Shown here piece by piece: positions 11,119-20,269 of a stretch of 50,875 nucleotides of DNA. A model generated the notes under the pieces. That model made no database searches and had not been told where the DNA came from. It saw nothing but the letters and a program-made list of their open reading frames with translations. Position 1 is the stretch's first letter. Each line of letters starts with the position of its first letter. The translations under genes were made by a program, and so were the position numbers. The stretch is from an uncultured Lachnospiraceae bacterium (GTDB lineage Bacteria; Bacillota; Clostridia; Lachnospirales; Lachnospiraceae). The stretch is from the NCBI GenBank assembly GCA_944376425.1, contig CALWCS010000045.1, positions 1-50,875 on the forward strand. Direction: 5' to 3'.

Positions 11119-12354
11119 TTATTGAATTCCCGTCGTATAGATAATATCGTTACTGATCTGCTGAACTGTACTGGATGGCACATAGTCCGTATCATTAAAT
11201 AGAAACGAATGAAGCTGTGATACGTTAGAAGCAAGATCGGAAGCGACAAGATAAGATTTATCCGAGGTATAATTTTGCATCTCAAATGGGAAGCCAGCCG
11301 TTTCTCCAAGAGTATAGGAAAAACAACTCATTGCAAGATTTAAAATTTCACCGGCGGTTAAACTGGTATAAACCATAGGGAACAGTTGATCGACAAGAGA
11401 ATTTAACTGTAAGATACCGGCAGATTTTGCAGCTTCCATGATCTTAGTCAGCACAGTTCTCTGGCGCTCCGTACGTTTTGGATCATTACCGTCTGTATAA
11501 CGGATACGGCAGTAGGCAAGTGCATGAAGTCCATCTACATGGTAAGTACCAGGACCAGGGATATTCTCATAAGAATCAATACCAAGCACTTCAGAAGTTT
11601 CCACAAGGTAATTATTTAAATGTTCCACTTCATCTTCTTCAATGGTCAGGTCAATTCCTCCTACCGCATCGACAGCAGCAGCGACAGCATTAAAATCAAC
11701 AGTTACATAATCTGTAATATCAAGATCTAGGTTTTTGTTTAACATATTGACAGCAGCCTGAGCACCGCCAGCACCGTATGTTTCTGTAGCTTTTGTGTAA
11801 TAACCCAGCGTTGTATCAAGATAAGTATCTCGATAGACAGAAACAAGACGGATTTCTTTCGTATCATTATTGATACTTGCGATCATAATTGTGTCGCTGT
11901 TTGTACCGCCGTCTAAATCTCCAGTTCGGGAATCGACACCAAACAGTGCGATATTTTTGTAACCTGAAAGTTTGGAGGTACCGTCTGAGGAAGCAATACC
12001 GTCATTGATAATAATGTTTCCCAGTTCAAGGGATTCCGTGTTTAATTTGCTGAACTTTGCTGCAACAAATAAACTGGCTGCCAAAACAAGCAGAACCAAA
12101 AGCTCTAAGATAAAGAAAATAATGCGGCGCTTCTTGGATTTTTTCTTTTTGGGCTTCTGGGGAGGACGCTGATTGGAATAATAGTCGAATCCTCCTGAAG
12201 CGTTGTTATTATAGTTTCCGTTGAATCCGCCGTTATAGTTTGGATTATACGGATTTTGATAGTAATTTGGATTTTGATAGTAATTTTGGTTCGCACCCGG
12301 AAAACCTTGTGGTTGTCCGCCCGAATTTCTTGGATTTGAATCATGTTTCGACAT
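11119..12354 (-). CDS. LytR-CpsA-Psr (LCP) family cell-wall glycopolymer ligase
   Basis: The 411-residue protein has a cytoplasmic N-terminal tail (about residues 1-75) rich in Asn, Tyr, Gln, Pro and Gly with repeats such as YYQNP, then a Lys/Arg cluster. One membrane helix follows (about 78-98), then an extracellular LCP domain. LCP hallmarks are FGVDSRTGD...SDTIMIAS, SVYRDTYL with its conserved Arg at 175, and DGLHALAYCRIRY with DPKRTERQR. LCP enzymes transfer undecaprenyl-linked glycopolymers such as teichoic acids onto peptidoglycan. The gene lies 18 bases after the VanZ-like gene in one operon. AAAGGGGATC provides the ribosome site. The low-complexity tail is unusual in extent. Confidence 0.9.
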   Translation of the reverse strand: MSKHDSNPRNSGGQPQGFPGANQNYYQNPNYYQNPYNPNYNGGFNGNYNNNASGGFDYYSNQRPPQKPKKKKSKKRRIIFFILELLVLLVLAASLFVAAKFSKLNTESLELGNIIINDGIASSDGTSKLSGYKNIALFGVDSRTGDLDGGTNSDTIMIASINNDTKEIRLVSVYRDTYLDTTLGYYTKATETYGAGGAQAAVNMLNKNLDLDITDYVTVDFNAVAAAVDAVGGIDLTIEEDEVEHLNNYLVETSEVLGIDSYENIPGPGTYHVDGLHALAYCRIRYTDGNDPKRTERQRTVLTKIMEAAKSAGILQLNSLVDQLFPMVYTSLTAGEILNLAMSCFSYTLGETAGFPFEMQNYTSDKSYLVASDLASNVSQLHSFLFNDTDYVPSSTVQQISNDIIYTTGIQ

Positions 12355-12372
12355 AAAGATCCCCTTTCCTGT

Positions 12373-13434
12373 TTAACTTTTGTGTTTTTTAAAAGAAAAA
12401 GGACGTAATTTGGGAGAAGCTTTTTTCTCTTCCTCTACTTCCTCTTCTTCATATTCGTCATCATAATGGAACAATCGAAGAGGTTTACCGCTGATCGGTT
12501 CATCATCATCTTCGTATTCATTATTATCTTCATATTCATAATTGCTTTCAGAATCTTCCGGATCGAAATTCGCGACATACGGTCTGCGATGCATTTCAGA
12601 ATGGTTAGGAGCAGAATATGGGTTGCCGTATGAGGTTTGAAAAGACGCATTCCCTGGAGCTTGACCGTATGGAGGTACGTTACCGTTACCTTGATAAGCC
12701 GGATTTTCAGATCTTTGCTGATACGGCGGAACGTTATGCGCCTGAGGAGCCGGATTTCTAGATCTTTGCTGATACGGCGGCATTTTCGATTCCTGATAAG
12801 GAGCAGTTCTCTGACCTTGCCAATAGTCTGGATTTTCTTGAGACGGTTGGCGAGGAGAGGTACGATTCCGTACACGTCTGAAGAAAGAATTTGAATTTTC
12901 AGGCGGCACAGAATTAGAGTAAGGCATCGACTGCTGAGGGGAAGGTTGAGGTTTGGAACGGAAAATGGTCATGCGTCCTGTCCATCCTACCATCCGTACA
13001 ACAATAATACCTAAAAAGATACCAATACTGTCAATTAAGACATCTCTTCTTGAAGGAGTACGTCCACTTACAAAAGATTGGTGGAACTCATCTCCACAGG
13101 CAAAGGCAACACAGAAAGCACCTGCAACCAACATCAATAGAATCCCTCTCAAACCATAGACGTAGAGCGGAAAAGAGACAGCTACCGCAAGTGCAAAATA
13201 TTCGGTTACATGAGCCAGCTTTCTGACAAATCCGTTAATACGGTCGGCATAATGATCAATTCGATCCTCAGTCAGATTAGTTCCTAAGACATCATTTCCT
13301 ATGGAAACAATTTTACGGCTGACGCGGAAACTCAGATCAGAAGAAGTGTCGCCTGCCTGACCTGAAAAAGAGAAAATCATATACATTAACAGAAGTGCTG
13401 GTATGAATGACAACGGTTTTAATAATGTCTTCAA
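12373..13434 (-). CDS. VanZ-like membrane protein with long disordered tail
   Basis: The 353-residue protein begins with a VanZ-type domain of about 155 residues. It has four to five hydrophobic helices and the motifs RKLAHVTEYFALA and GDEFHQSFVSGRTPSRRDVLIDSIG, which are family hallmarks. The remaining ~190 residues are soluble and low in complexity: Pro/Gln/Asn-rich units such as PPYQQRS...NPA recur, followed by an acidic stretch. VanZ-like proteins are linked to teicoplanin resistance, but their chemistry is unresolved. The start is a TTG at 13432-13434 with GGAGGTG about 6 bases upstream. No better ATG exists before the first helix. It is the first gene of a two-gene operon with the LCP enzyme, suggesting a cell-envelope role. 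Confidence 0.85.
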   Translation of the reverse strand: MKTLLKPLSFIPALLLMYMIFSFSGQAGDTSSDLSFRVSRKIVSIGNDVLGTNLTEDRIDHYADRINGFVRKLAHVTEYFALAVAVSFPLYVYGLRGILLMLVAGAFCVAFACGDEFHQSFVSGRTPSRRDVLIDSIGIFLGIIVVRMVGWTGRMTIFRSKPQPSPQQSMPYSNSVPPENSNSFFRRVRNRTSPRQPSQENPDYWQGQRTAPYQESKMPPYQQRSRNPAPQAHNVPPYQQRSENPAYQGNGNVPPYGQAPGNASFQTSYGNPYSAPNHSEMHRRPYVANFDPEDSESNYEYEDNNEYEDDDEPISGKPLRLFHYDDEYEEEEVEEEKKASPKLRPFSFKKHKS

Positions 13435-13457
13435 AAAATCACCTCCAGTTTGGGGCT

Positions 13458-13486
13458 ATCATATCATTGAAATTTAGGATTGTCCA
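13458..13486 (-). promoter_or_regulatory. Promoter of the vanZ-like/LCP operon
   Basis: On the minus strand, TGGACA (13481-13486) and TATGAT (13458-13463) are 17 bases apart. Each box differs from consensus at one position. The start point would be near 13451, giving a leader of only about 15-20 bases before the TTG start. Confidence 0.75.
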
Positions 13487-13603
13487 GTATCTTCAACAAA
13501 TTCTAAGAAATTTTACAGTTTCAGGAATCAATATCGGACGGATGAGACGCAAAAAATAACTTAAAATTTTCGAAAATATAAAGAAAATATTACAGAAAGG
13601 ATC

Positions 13604-13632
13604 TTGACAGAAAGAATTCAAAAAAGTATAAT
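13604..13632 (+). promoter_or_regulatory. Perfect consensus promoter of the str operon
   Basis: TTGACA (13604-13609), 17 bases, TATAAT (13627-13632): both boxes are identical to the sigma-A consensus. The leader to rpsL is about 105 bases. This promoter and the divergent vanZ-like promoter account for the 13435-13746 gap. Confidence 0.92.
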
Positions 13633-13746
13633 AGCCTAGGATGCGCAAAAAAACAGGAAAAAGCGGATCTTTTATAATAAGGAAGAAAAGCAGCCACAAG
13701 GGTAGGGTAGGACATAACCCGCAAAATACTACAGGAGGTGAAAGGA

Positions 13747-14169
13747 ATGCCTACATTTAATCAGTTAGTAAGAAAAGGAAGACAGACAACTGTTGCAAAA
13801 TCTACTGCACCAGCATTACAAAAAGGATTCAACTCTTTGAGAAAAAAGAGTATCAACGCTTCTGCACCACAGAAGAGAGGTGTTTGTACAGCTGTAAAAA
13901 CTGCTACACCTAAGAAACCAAACTCTGCTTTGAGAAAAATCGCCAGAGTTCGTCTGTCAAATGGAATTGAAGTAACAAGTTACATTCCAGGAGAAGGACA
14001 CAATCTGCAGGAACACAGCGTTGTACTGATTCGTGGCGGAAGAGTAAAAGACTTACCTGGTACCAGATACCATATTATCAGAGGTACACTGGATACGGCA
14101 GGTGTTGCCAAGAGAAGACAGGCTCGTTCTAAATATGGAGCAAAGAAACCGAAAGACGCTAAGAAATAA
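13747..14169 (+). CDS. rpsL: 30S ribosomal protein S12
   Basis: The 140-residue S12 protein of the small-subunit decoding centre begins [25 protein letters not shown] directly upstream fixes the ATG at 13747. An in-frame GTG three codons earlier lies inside the ribosome site and is not used. The decoding loops [11 protein letters not shown] and [22 protein letters not shown] carry the lysines that are wild type for streptomycin sensitivity. It is the first gene of the str operon. Confidence 0.98.
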   Translation: MPTFNQLVRKGRQTTVAKSTAPALQKGFNSLRKKSINASAPQKRGVCTAVKTATPKKPNSALRKIARVRLSNGIEVTSYIPGEGHNLQEHSVVLIRGGRVKDLPGTRYHIIRGTLDTAGVAKRRQARSKYGAKKPKDAKK

Positions 14170-14312
14170 TTAATGATCGAAATTTAGAGTCGCAGTATCA
14201 CAAACAGAACTAACTGTTGTGCCGGAATTCATATTCACCGCAGTGGCTGCAGGTTTATATAGAAGTCCAGGCAGGAACACAGTATTAGAACGACACATGT
14301 GAGTACCGATGA

Positions 14313-14834
<522 letters not shown>

Positions 14835-14893
14835 TCCATTGCTTCACAACTTGAAAGATTGGATTGTCTACACAATTATAGGAGGAAAAAACC

Positions 14894-17011
14894 TTGGCTG
14901 GAAGAGAATATCCATTAGAGAGAACCAGAAATATTGGTATCATGGCTCATATCGATGCTGGTAAGACGACATTGACAGAGCGTATTCTGTATTATACTGG
15001 TGTTAACTATAAAATTGGTGATACTCACGAAGGTACCGCAACTATGGACTGGATGGAACAGGAGCAGGAGAGAGGTATCACGATTACTTCAGCCGCTACA
15101 ACTTGTCACTGGACACATCAGGAGATGGCAAAACCTCAGAAAGGTGCTCTGGAACATCGTATCAATATTATTGATACTCCAGGTCACGTTGACTTTACGG
15201 TAGAGGTTGAGCGTTCCTTACGTGTACTGGATGGCGCGGTTGGCGTGTTCTGCGCAAAAGGTGGAGTAGAACCGCAGTCAGAAAATGTATGGCGTCAGGC
15301 TGACACTTATAATGTACCTAGAATGGCATTCATCAACAAGATGGATATCTTAGGTGCAAACTTTTATGGTGCAGTAGAACAGATCAGAACGAGATTAGGA
15401 AAAAATGCAATCTGTTTGCAGCTCCCAATCGGTAAAGAAGATGAGTTTAAAGGCATTATTGATCTGTTTGAAATGAAAGCATATATCTACAATGATGATA
15501 AGGGAGAAGACATCTCCGTTGTAGATGTTCCGGAAGATATGCAGGAAGACGCTGAATTATACCGCACAGAATTAGTAGAAAAAATCTGTGAATTAGACGA
15601 TGATTTGATGATGAAATATCTGGAAGGGGAAGAACCGACTGTAGAAGAGATGAAAGCAGCTTTAAGAAAAGCGACATGTGAATGTACTGCAATTCCGGTA
15701 TGCTGCGGTTCTGCATACAGAAATAAAGGTGTTCAGAAACTTCTTGATGCGATTCTTGACTATATGCCAGCTCCAACTGACATCCCATCTATTAAAGGTG
15801 TGGATTTAGACGGAAATGAAGTGGAGAGACATTCTTCTGATGAAGAACCATTCTCCGCACTTGCATTTAAGATCATGGCAGATCCATTTGTAGGAAAGCT
15901 TGCTTTCTTCCGTGTGTATTCAGGAACAATGAATTCCGGTTCTTATGTACTGAATGCAACAAAAGGTAAAAAAGAACGTGTTGGACGTATCCTTCAGATG
16001 CATGCCAACAAACGTCAGGAATTAGATAAAGTTTATTCCGGAGATATCGCAGCAGCTGTCGGATTCAAAGTTACGACAACAGGTGATACTATCTGTGATG
16101 AACAGCATCCGGTAATTCTGGAATCCATGGAGTTCCCGGAACCGGTTATTGAACTTGCCATTGAGCCAAAGACAAAGGCAGGACAGGGCAAAATGGGTGA
16201 AGCTTTGGCAAAACTTGCTGAAGAAGACCCGACATTCCGTGCTCACACAAATCAGGAGACAGGACAGACGATCATCGCTGGTATGGGAGAACTCCATCTG
16301 GAGATTATCGTAGACAGACTTCTGCGTGAGTTTAAAGTAGAAGCAAATGTCGGAGCGCCACAGGTAGCATATAAAGAGACATTTACAAAAGAAGTCAGCG
16401 TAGACAGCAAATACGCCAGACAGTCCGGTGGTCGTGGACAGTACGGACATTGTAAAGTTATCTTTACACCGATGGATCCAAACGGAGAGAAAACATTCGA
16501 GTTTGAATCAACTGTTGTCGGAGGAGCAATTCCGAAAGAATATATTCCTGCAATTGAAGAAGGTATTGAGGAAGCGGCAAAAGCTGGTATTCTCGGAGGA
16601 TTCCCGGTACTGGGCGTTCACGCAAACGTATATGACGGTTCTTATCATGAAGTCGATTCTTCAGAGATGGCTTTCCACATCGCAGGTTCTATGGCATTTA
16701 AAGATGCAATGAACAAAGGTGGAGCGATTCTGTTAGAGCCAATCATGAAAGTAGAAGTAACGATGCCGGAAGAATATATGGGAGACGTTATCGGTGATAT
16801 TAACTCTCGCCGCGGACGTATCGAAGGTATGGACGACATCGGAGGAGGTAAGATTGTAAGAGGGTACGTTCCGCTTGCTGAAATGTTCGGATACTCTACA
16901 GACTTACGTTCCAAAACTCAGGGACGCGGTAACTATTCTATGTTCTTTGAAAAGTACGAACCGGTTCCAAAAACAATTCAGGAAAAAGTGCTGAATGCAA
17001 AAGGGAAATAA
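14894..17011 (+). CDS. fusA: Translation elongation factor G
   Basis: The 705-residue GTPase drives ribosomal translocation. The P-loop AHIDAGKT is at residues 18-25, followed by [14 protein letters not shown] and NKMD. Domains II-V follow, with [15 protein letters not shown] and the domain IV block [11 protein letters not shown]. It starts at a TTG (14894-14896) placed 8 bases after GGAGG. The next in-frame ATG would remove part of the G domain, so the TTG is well supported. It is the third gene of the str operon, 59 bases after rpsG. Confidence 0.98.
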   Translation: MAGREYPLERTRNIGIMAHIDAGKTTLTERILYYTGVNYKIGDTHEGTATMDWMEQEQERGITITSAATTCHWTHQEMAKPQKGALEHRINIIDTPGHVDFTVEVERSLRVLDGAVGVFCAKGGVEPQSENVWRQADTYNVPRMAFINKMDILGANFYGAVEQIRTRLGKNAICLQLPIGKEDEFKGIIDLFEMKAYIYNDDKGEDISVVDVPEDMQEDAELYRTELVEKICELDDDLMMKYLEGEEPTVEEMKAALRKATCECTAIPVCCGSAYRNKGVQKLLDAILDYMPAPTDIPSIKGVDLDGNEVERHSSDEEPFSALAFKIMADPFVGKLAFFRVYSGTMNSGSYVLNATKGKKERVGRILQMHANKRQELDKVYSGDIAAAVGFKVTTTGDTICDEQHPVILESMEFPEPVIELAIEPKTKAGQGKMGEALAKLAEEDPTFRAHTNQETGQTIIAGMGELHLEIIVDRLLREFKVEANVGAPQVAYKETFTKEVSVDSKYARQSGGRGQYGHCKVIFTPMDPNGEKTFEFESTVVGGAIPKEYIPAIEEGIEEAAKAGILGGFPVLGVHANVYDGSYHEVDSSEMAFHIAGSMAFKDAMNKGGAILLEPIMKVEVTMPEEYMGDVIGDINSRRGRIEGMDDIGGGKIVRGYVPLAEMFGYSTDLRSKTQGRGNYSMFFEKYEPVPKTIQEKVLNAKGK

Positions 17012-17040
17012 ATCCCTTTAATTGAGAGAAGAATTTAAAA

Positions 17041-17089
17041 ATAGGCTTGAAAATATCTTTGTTTTGAAATATAATCAAAGATAGCCTAT
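17041..17089 (+). promoter_or_regulatory. Internal promoter for tuf inside an inverted repeat
   Basis: TTGAAA (17047-17052) and TATAAT (17070-17075) are 17 bases apart between fusA and tuf. The boxes overlap two nested inverted repeats: ATAGGCT/AGCCTAT (17041-17047 with 17083-17089) and ATCTTTG/CAAAGAT (17055-17061 with 17076-17082). It likely boosts tuf above the rest of the operon. Confidence 0.7.
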
Positions 17090-17144
17090 GGAATAAAAAA
17101 GAAATGCCTTGACGGGCAATATAGTTGTAAGGAGGATATTCAAA

Positions 17145-18338
17145 ATGGCTAAAGCTAAATTTGAAAGAACAAAACCACATTGTAATATTGGTACAATCGG
17201 ACACGTTGACCATGGTAAAACTACTTTAACAGCAGCTATCACAAAGACTCTGAACGTAAGATTAGGATTAGGACAGGCTGTTGCTTTCGAAAACATTGAT
17301 AAAGCTCCAGAAGAAAGAGAACGTGGAATCACAATCTCTACAGCACACGTTGAGTACGAAACAGAGAAAAGACATTATGCACACGTTGACTGCCCAGGTC
17401 ATGCTGACTATGTAAAGAACATGATCACAGGAGCTGCTCAGATGGATGGTGCTATCTTAGTTGTTGCTGCAACTGACGGTGTTATGGCTCAGACAAAAGA
17501 ACACGTTCTGTTAGCTCGTCAGGTAGGTGTTCCATACATCGTAGTATTCATGAACAAATGTGATATGGTTGATGATGAAGAACTTCTTGAACTGGTTGAA
17601 ATGGAAATCCGTGAACTGTTAAATGAATATGAGTTCCCGGGAGATGATATTCCAGTAATACAGGGATCTGCTTTAAAAGCTCTGGAAGATCCGAACAGCG
17701 AATGGGGCGACAAGATTCTTGAACTGATGAACGCAGTAGATGATTATATTCCAGATCCACAGCGTGATACAGATAAACCATTCTTAATGCCTGTAGAAGA
17801 CGTATTCACAATCACAGGACGTGGTACAGTTGCTACCGGTAGAGTAGAGCGTGGTGTTCTGCATCTGAACGATGAAGTTGAAATTTTAGGTGTAAAAGAA
17901 GAGAAACGTAAAACAGTTGTAACTGGTATCGAAATGTTCCGTAAATTACTGGATGAGGCTCAGGCTGGTGATAACATCGGTGCTTTGCTTCGTGGTGTTC
18001 AGAGAACAGATATCGTTCGTGGACAGGTTCTTGCTAAACCAGGCAGTGTAACATGCCACAGAAAATTTACAGCACAGGTTTACGTATTAACAAAAGATGA
18101 AGGTGGACGTCATACTCCATTCTTCAACAACTATCGTCCACAGTTCTACTTCAGAACAACAGACGTAACTGGTGTAATCGAACTGCCAGCTGGTACAGAA
18201 ATGTGTATGCCAGGAGATAACGTAGAAATGACAATCGAACTGATTCATCCAATCGCTATGGAGCAGGGTCTTACTTTCGCTATCCGTGAAGGCGGACGTA
18301 CAGTAGGATCAGGACGTGTTGCTTCCGTTATCGAATAA
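17145..18338 (+). CDS. tuf: Translation elongation factor Tu
   Basis: The 397-residue GTPase, the exact usual length, delivers aminoacyl-tRNA to the ribosome. It begins [16 protein letters not shown]. The P-loop GHVDHGKT is at residues 19-26, and [13 protein letters not shown] and NKCD follow. AAGGAGG lies about 10 bases upstream of the ATG at 17145. A longer in-frame reading from a TTG at 17109 is possible but lacks a ribosome site and would add residues that do not belong to the family. Confidence 0.99.
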   Translation: MAKAKFERTKPHCNIGTIGHVDHGKTTLTAAITKTLNVRLGLGQAVAFENIDKAPEERERGITISTAHVEYETEKRHYAHVDCPGHADYVKNMITGAAQMDGAILVVAATDGVMAQTKEHVLLARQVGVPYIVVFMNKCDMVDDEELLELVEMEIRELLNEYEFPGDDIPVIQGSALKALEDPNSEWGDKILELMNAVDDYIPDPQRDTDKPFLMPVEDVFTITGRGTVATGRVERGVLHLNDEVEILGVKEEKRKTVVTGIEMFRKLLDEAQAGDNIGALLRGVQRTDIVRGQVLAKPGSVTCHRKFTAQVYVLTKDEGGRHTPFFNNYRPQFYFRTTDVTGVIELPAGTEMCMPGDNVEMTIELIHPIAMEQGLTFAIREGGRTVGSGRVASVIE

Positions 18339-18456
18339 TGAGTCTGAAATACAGAAAGAATATATCATATCGATTAAGTATTTCTGACGTTCTTTGAGTT
18401 TGGCTCAGAGAATAAAAGATCTAATTTTATAGATTATTTATGTCCAAGCGTAAGAT

Positions 18457-18486
18457 ACCCGGAAAACTTAGGTTTTCCGGGTTTTT
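18457..18486 (+). terminator. Rho-independent terminator of the str operon
   Basis: An 11-bp perfect stem, ACCCGGAAAAC with GTTTTCCGGGT, closes a TTAG loop and is followed by TTTT. Confidence 0.93.
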
Positions 18487-18545
18487 CTGTGTCGTTTTAC
18501 TTTTAAAGAAGATCATTTTCTTCTGTAAGAAAAGAAACGGATAAG

Positions 18546-18588
18546 AGTGTGTTCGAGACCTTCCACACGTAAAACAAAACTAAAGGAG
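18546..18588 (+). promoter_or_regulatory. PreQ1-I riboswitch controlling queT translation
   Basis: Stem P1 pairs GTGTG (18547-18551) with CACAC (18564-18568). The loop carries TTCGAG, then ACCTT, then an A-rich tail AAAACAAAACTAAAGGAG. CCTT (18559-18562) can pair with AAGG (18583-18586), forming the pseudoknot helix that includes the ribosome site of the next gene. This is the layout of translational preQ1 class I aptamers. The downstream gene encodes a QueT-type queuosine-precursor transporter, a known target of this riboswitch. Ligand binding would hide the ribosome site and switch synthesis off. Confidence 0.87.
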
Positions 18589-18596
18589 AGATTAAG

Positions 18597-19112
18597 ATGG
18601 AAAATAAAAAGACAGTATTTTTGACTTATACTGCAATGATTGCAGCGATTTATGTAGTTCTTACATTTGTCTTTGCACCAATCAGTTTTGGAGAAGTACA
18701 GATTCGTATTGCAGAGATGCTTACAGTTCTTCCGATTTTTACTCCGGCGGCAATTCCAGGGCTGTTTGTGGGTTGCCTGATAGGAAATATCATGGGTGGC
18801 GCTGTTGTGCCCGATATGATATTTGGAAGTCTGGCAACCTTAATTGGGGCATTGGGAACGTATCAGTTGAGAAAAACAAAAACTTTGATCGCTGTGATCC
18901 CTCCGATTGCGGCAAATATCTGTGTGGTTCCTTTTGTACTGCGGTATGCGTACGGAATTTTACTGCCAATTCCGTTTTTGATGGTGACAGTAGGAATCGG
19001 AGAAGTGATTTCGTGTGCAGTTTTGGGAACTGTTTTAAGTTCTGTCTTAAAAAGATATAAAAATAGAATTTTTGCACAATATGATATAAAAAGATCAGGA
19101 AAAATAGGATAA
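18597..19112 (+). CDS. queT: QueT-family queuosine-precursor transporter (ECF S component)
   Basis: The 171-residue membrane protein has about five hydrophobic helices. Family motifs are ISFGEVQIRIAEMLTVLPIF near residues 29-48 and GCLIGNIMGG. QueT proteins are substrate-binding S components that use a shared ECF energising module to import preQ0/preQ1 or queuine, precursors of the tRNA-modified base queuosine. The ECF ATPases are not in this window. The preQ1-I riboswitch directly upstream supports the substrate. The ribosome site GGAGAG is part of that riboswitch. Confidence 0.92.
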   Translation: MENKKTVFLTYTAMIAAIYVVLTFVFAPISFGEVQIRIAEMLTVLPIFTPAAIPGLFVGCLIGNIMGGAVVPDMIFGSLATLIGALGTYQLRKTKTLIAVIPPIAANICVVPFVLRYAYGILLPIPFLMVTVGIGEVISCAVLGTVLSSVLKRYKNRIFAQYDIKRSGKIG

Positions 19113-19116
19113 AGAA

Positions 19117-19157
19117 TAGAGACTGAATGCGTAACTTACGTTTTTCAGTCTCATATT
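19117..19157. terminator. Terminator between queT and the response-regulator gene
   Basis: A 9-bp stem pairs GAGACTGAA (19119-19127) with TTCAGTCTC (19144-19152), with CGTAA/TTACG pairing inside. It is followed by ATATTTTA on the plus strand and lies between two convergent genes, so it may serve both. Confidence 0.7.
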
Positions 19158-20027
19158 TTAATAATTGGGATAGATATTTTTAGATGATTTCTCTTCTTGC
19201 GAAAACTCTTTTTGGATCGTTTTGGAAAATGATTTTCGGTATTCTTTAGGAGGCATATGTACTACGTTTTTAAAAAGCTTGGTAAAATAAGCAGTATTTT
19301 CATATGCGCATCGCATAGAAATTTCTGAGATGCTCATATTAGTTTTTAAAAGCAGATTTTTCGCACAGTTAATACGGACTTGTATGATATAATCAGAGAG
19401 TGACATGCCTGTTTGAGCTTTAAAAGTATGAGAGAGATAGTCAGGATGGAGATAAACATGGGATGCTAGTGTGGTCCGATTCAGGTCTTTCTCAGGATTT
19501 TTCAAGATGTATTGCTGAATTTTTTTGATAAAATCTTGGGTGCGTGTATTTTCAAGCCGAATATTTCCAGACTGCGAAAAGTCATCCATACCGTTTTGGT
19601 GATTTTCCTGTTTCCAATACTCGGCATATTGTTCATTCTGTTTATTTTCTTGCTGCTTTTTTAAGGAATCAATCGCTAATGAGAGAGCTTTTTCCAAATC
19701 TTCTTTTTGGATTGGTTTTAAAAGATATTCTCTTACCTGGAGCATTAAAGCCTGCTGTGCATATTCAAATTTGGCATGACAGCTTAAAAGAATCGGAACA
19801 ATATCAAGGTTTTTTGATCTGACCCATTCGATTAGTTGAAGTCCGCTTCCACCGGGCATTTCAATATCGGTTAATAAAATAGAAACGCTATGGTGCGCCA
19901 GAATATCAATGGCCTGATTCATACGATAGGCATGATAAACTTCAACAATGCCAAATTTTTTGCGGTCAATCATTTGCTCTATCACAGTCACTTCGAGCAA
20001 CTCATCGTCGACAATCAACAGATTCAT
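19158..20027 (-). CDS. Response regulator with AraC-type DNA-binding domain (YesN-like)
   Basis: The 289-residue regulator has an N-terminal receiver domain, beginning MNLLIVDDE, with phospho-acceptor Asp54 in LLTDIEMPGG and the conserved Lys in YLLKPI. A C-terminal AraC/XylS double helix-turn-helix (about residues 190-285) includes LHPDYLSHTFKAQTG and CAYENTAYFTKLFKN. The start at 20027 is preferred because GGGGGACG lies just upstream. A 15-codon longer in-frame start at 20072 has weaker support. Family members answer a membrane histidine kinase, often controlling carbohydrate uptake, but no kinase gene is adjacent, so it is an orphan here. The nearby secreted GH3 gene is a possible target (inference). 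Confidence 0.93.
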   Translation of the reverse strand: MNLLIVDDELLEVTVIEQMIDRKKFGIVEVYHAYRMNQAIDILAHHSVSILLTDIEMPGGSGLQLIEWVRSKNLDIVPILLSCHAKFEYAQQALMLQVREYLLKPIQKEDLEKALSLAIDSLKKQQENKQNEQYAEYWKQENHQNGMDDFSQSGNIRLENTRTQDFIKKIQQYILKNPEKDLNRTTLASHVYLHPDYLSHTFKAQTGMSLSDYIIQVRINCAKNLLLKTNMSISEISMRCAYENTAYFTKLFKNVVHMPPKEYRKSFSKTIQKEFSQEEKSSKNIYPNY

Positions 20028-20210
20028 CCGTCGTCCCCCAATGTTAAGATATGATCGAATATGGATACACATAATCGATAACTGATACTTTTTTGAGAGT
20101 GTTTACTTTATAAAAAATGAAAGAGTATAAACAGAACGTATAAACACTGCTATTTACTATTTTACAAAAATGTGGAGGAAAGTCAAGAAAATTTCCTTTC
20201 AGGAAATTTT

Positions 20211-20249
20211 AAGAAAAAAGGGCACTGATTGAATTTCAATCAGTGCCCA
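20211..20249 (-). terminator. Terminator of the GH3 gene
   Basis: A 13-bp perfect stem, GGGCACTGATTGA with TCAATCAGTGCCC, closes a 3-base loop (20221-20249). On the minus strand it is followed by TTTTTTCTT, just after the GH3 stop. Confidence 0.93.
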
Positions 20250-20269
20250 AATCATATTAGTTATGTGAT

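Noticed and set aside
12373..13434. Glycopeptide (teicoplanin) resistance locus from the VanZ-like gene
   Set aside because: No vanH, vanA, vanX or vanY neighbours are present. VanZ-like proteins are widespread, and the operon partner is a wall-polymer ligase.
13900..14080. Streptomycin-resistance changes in S12
   Set aside because: Both key lysines, in the KKPNS and GGRVKDLPG loops, are present.
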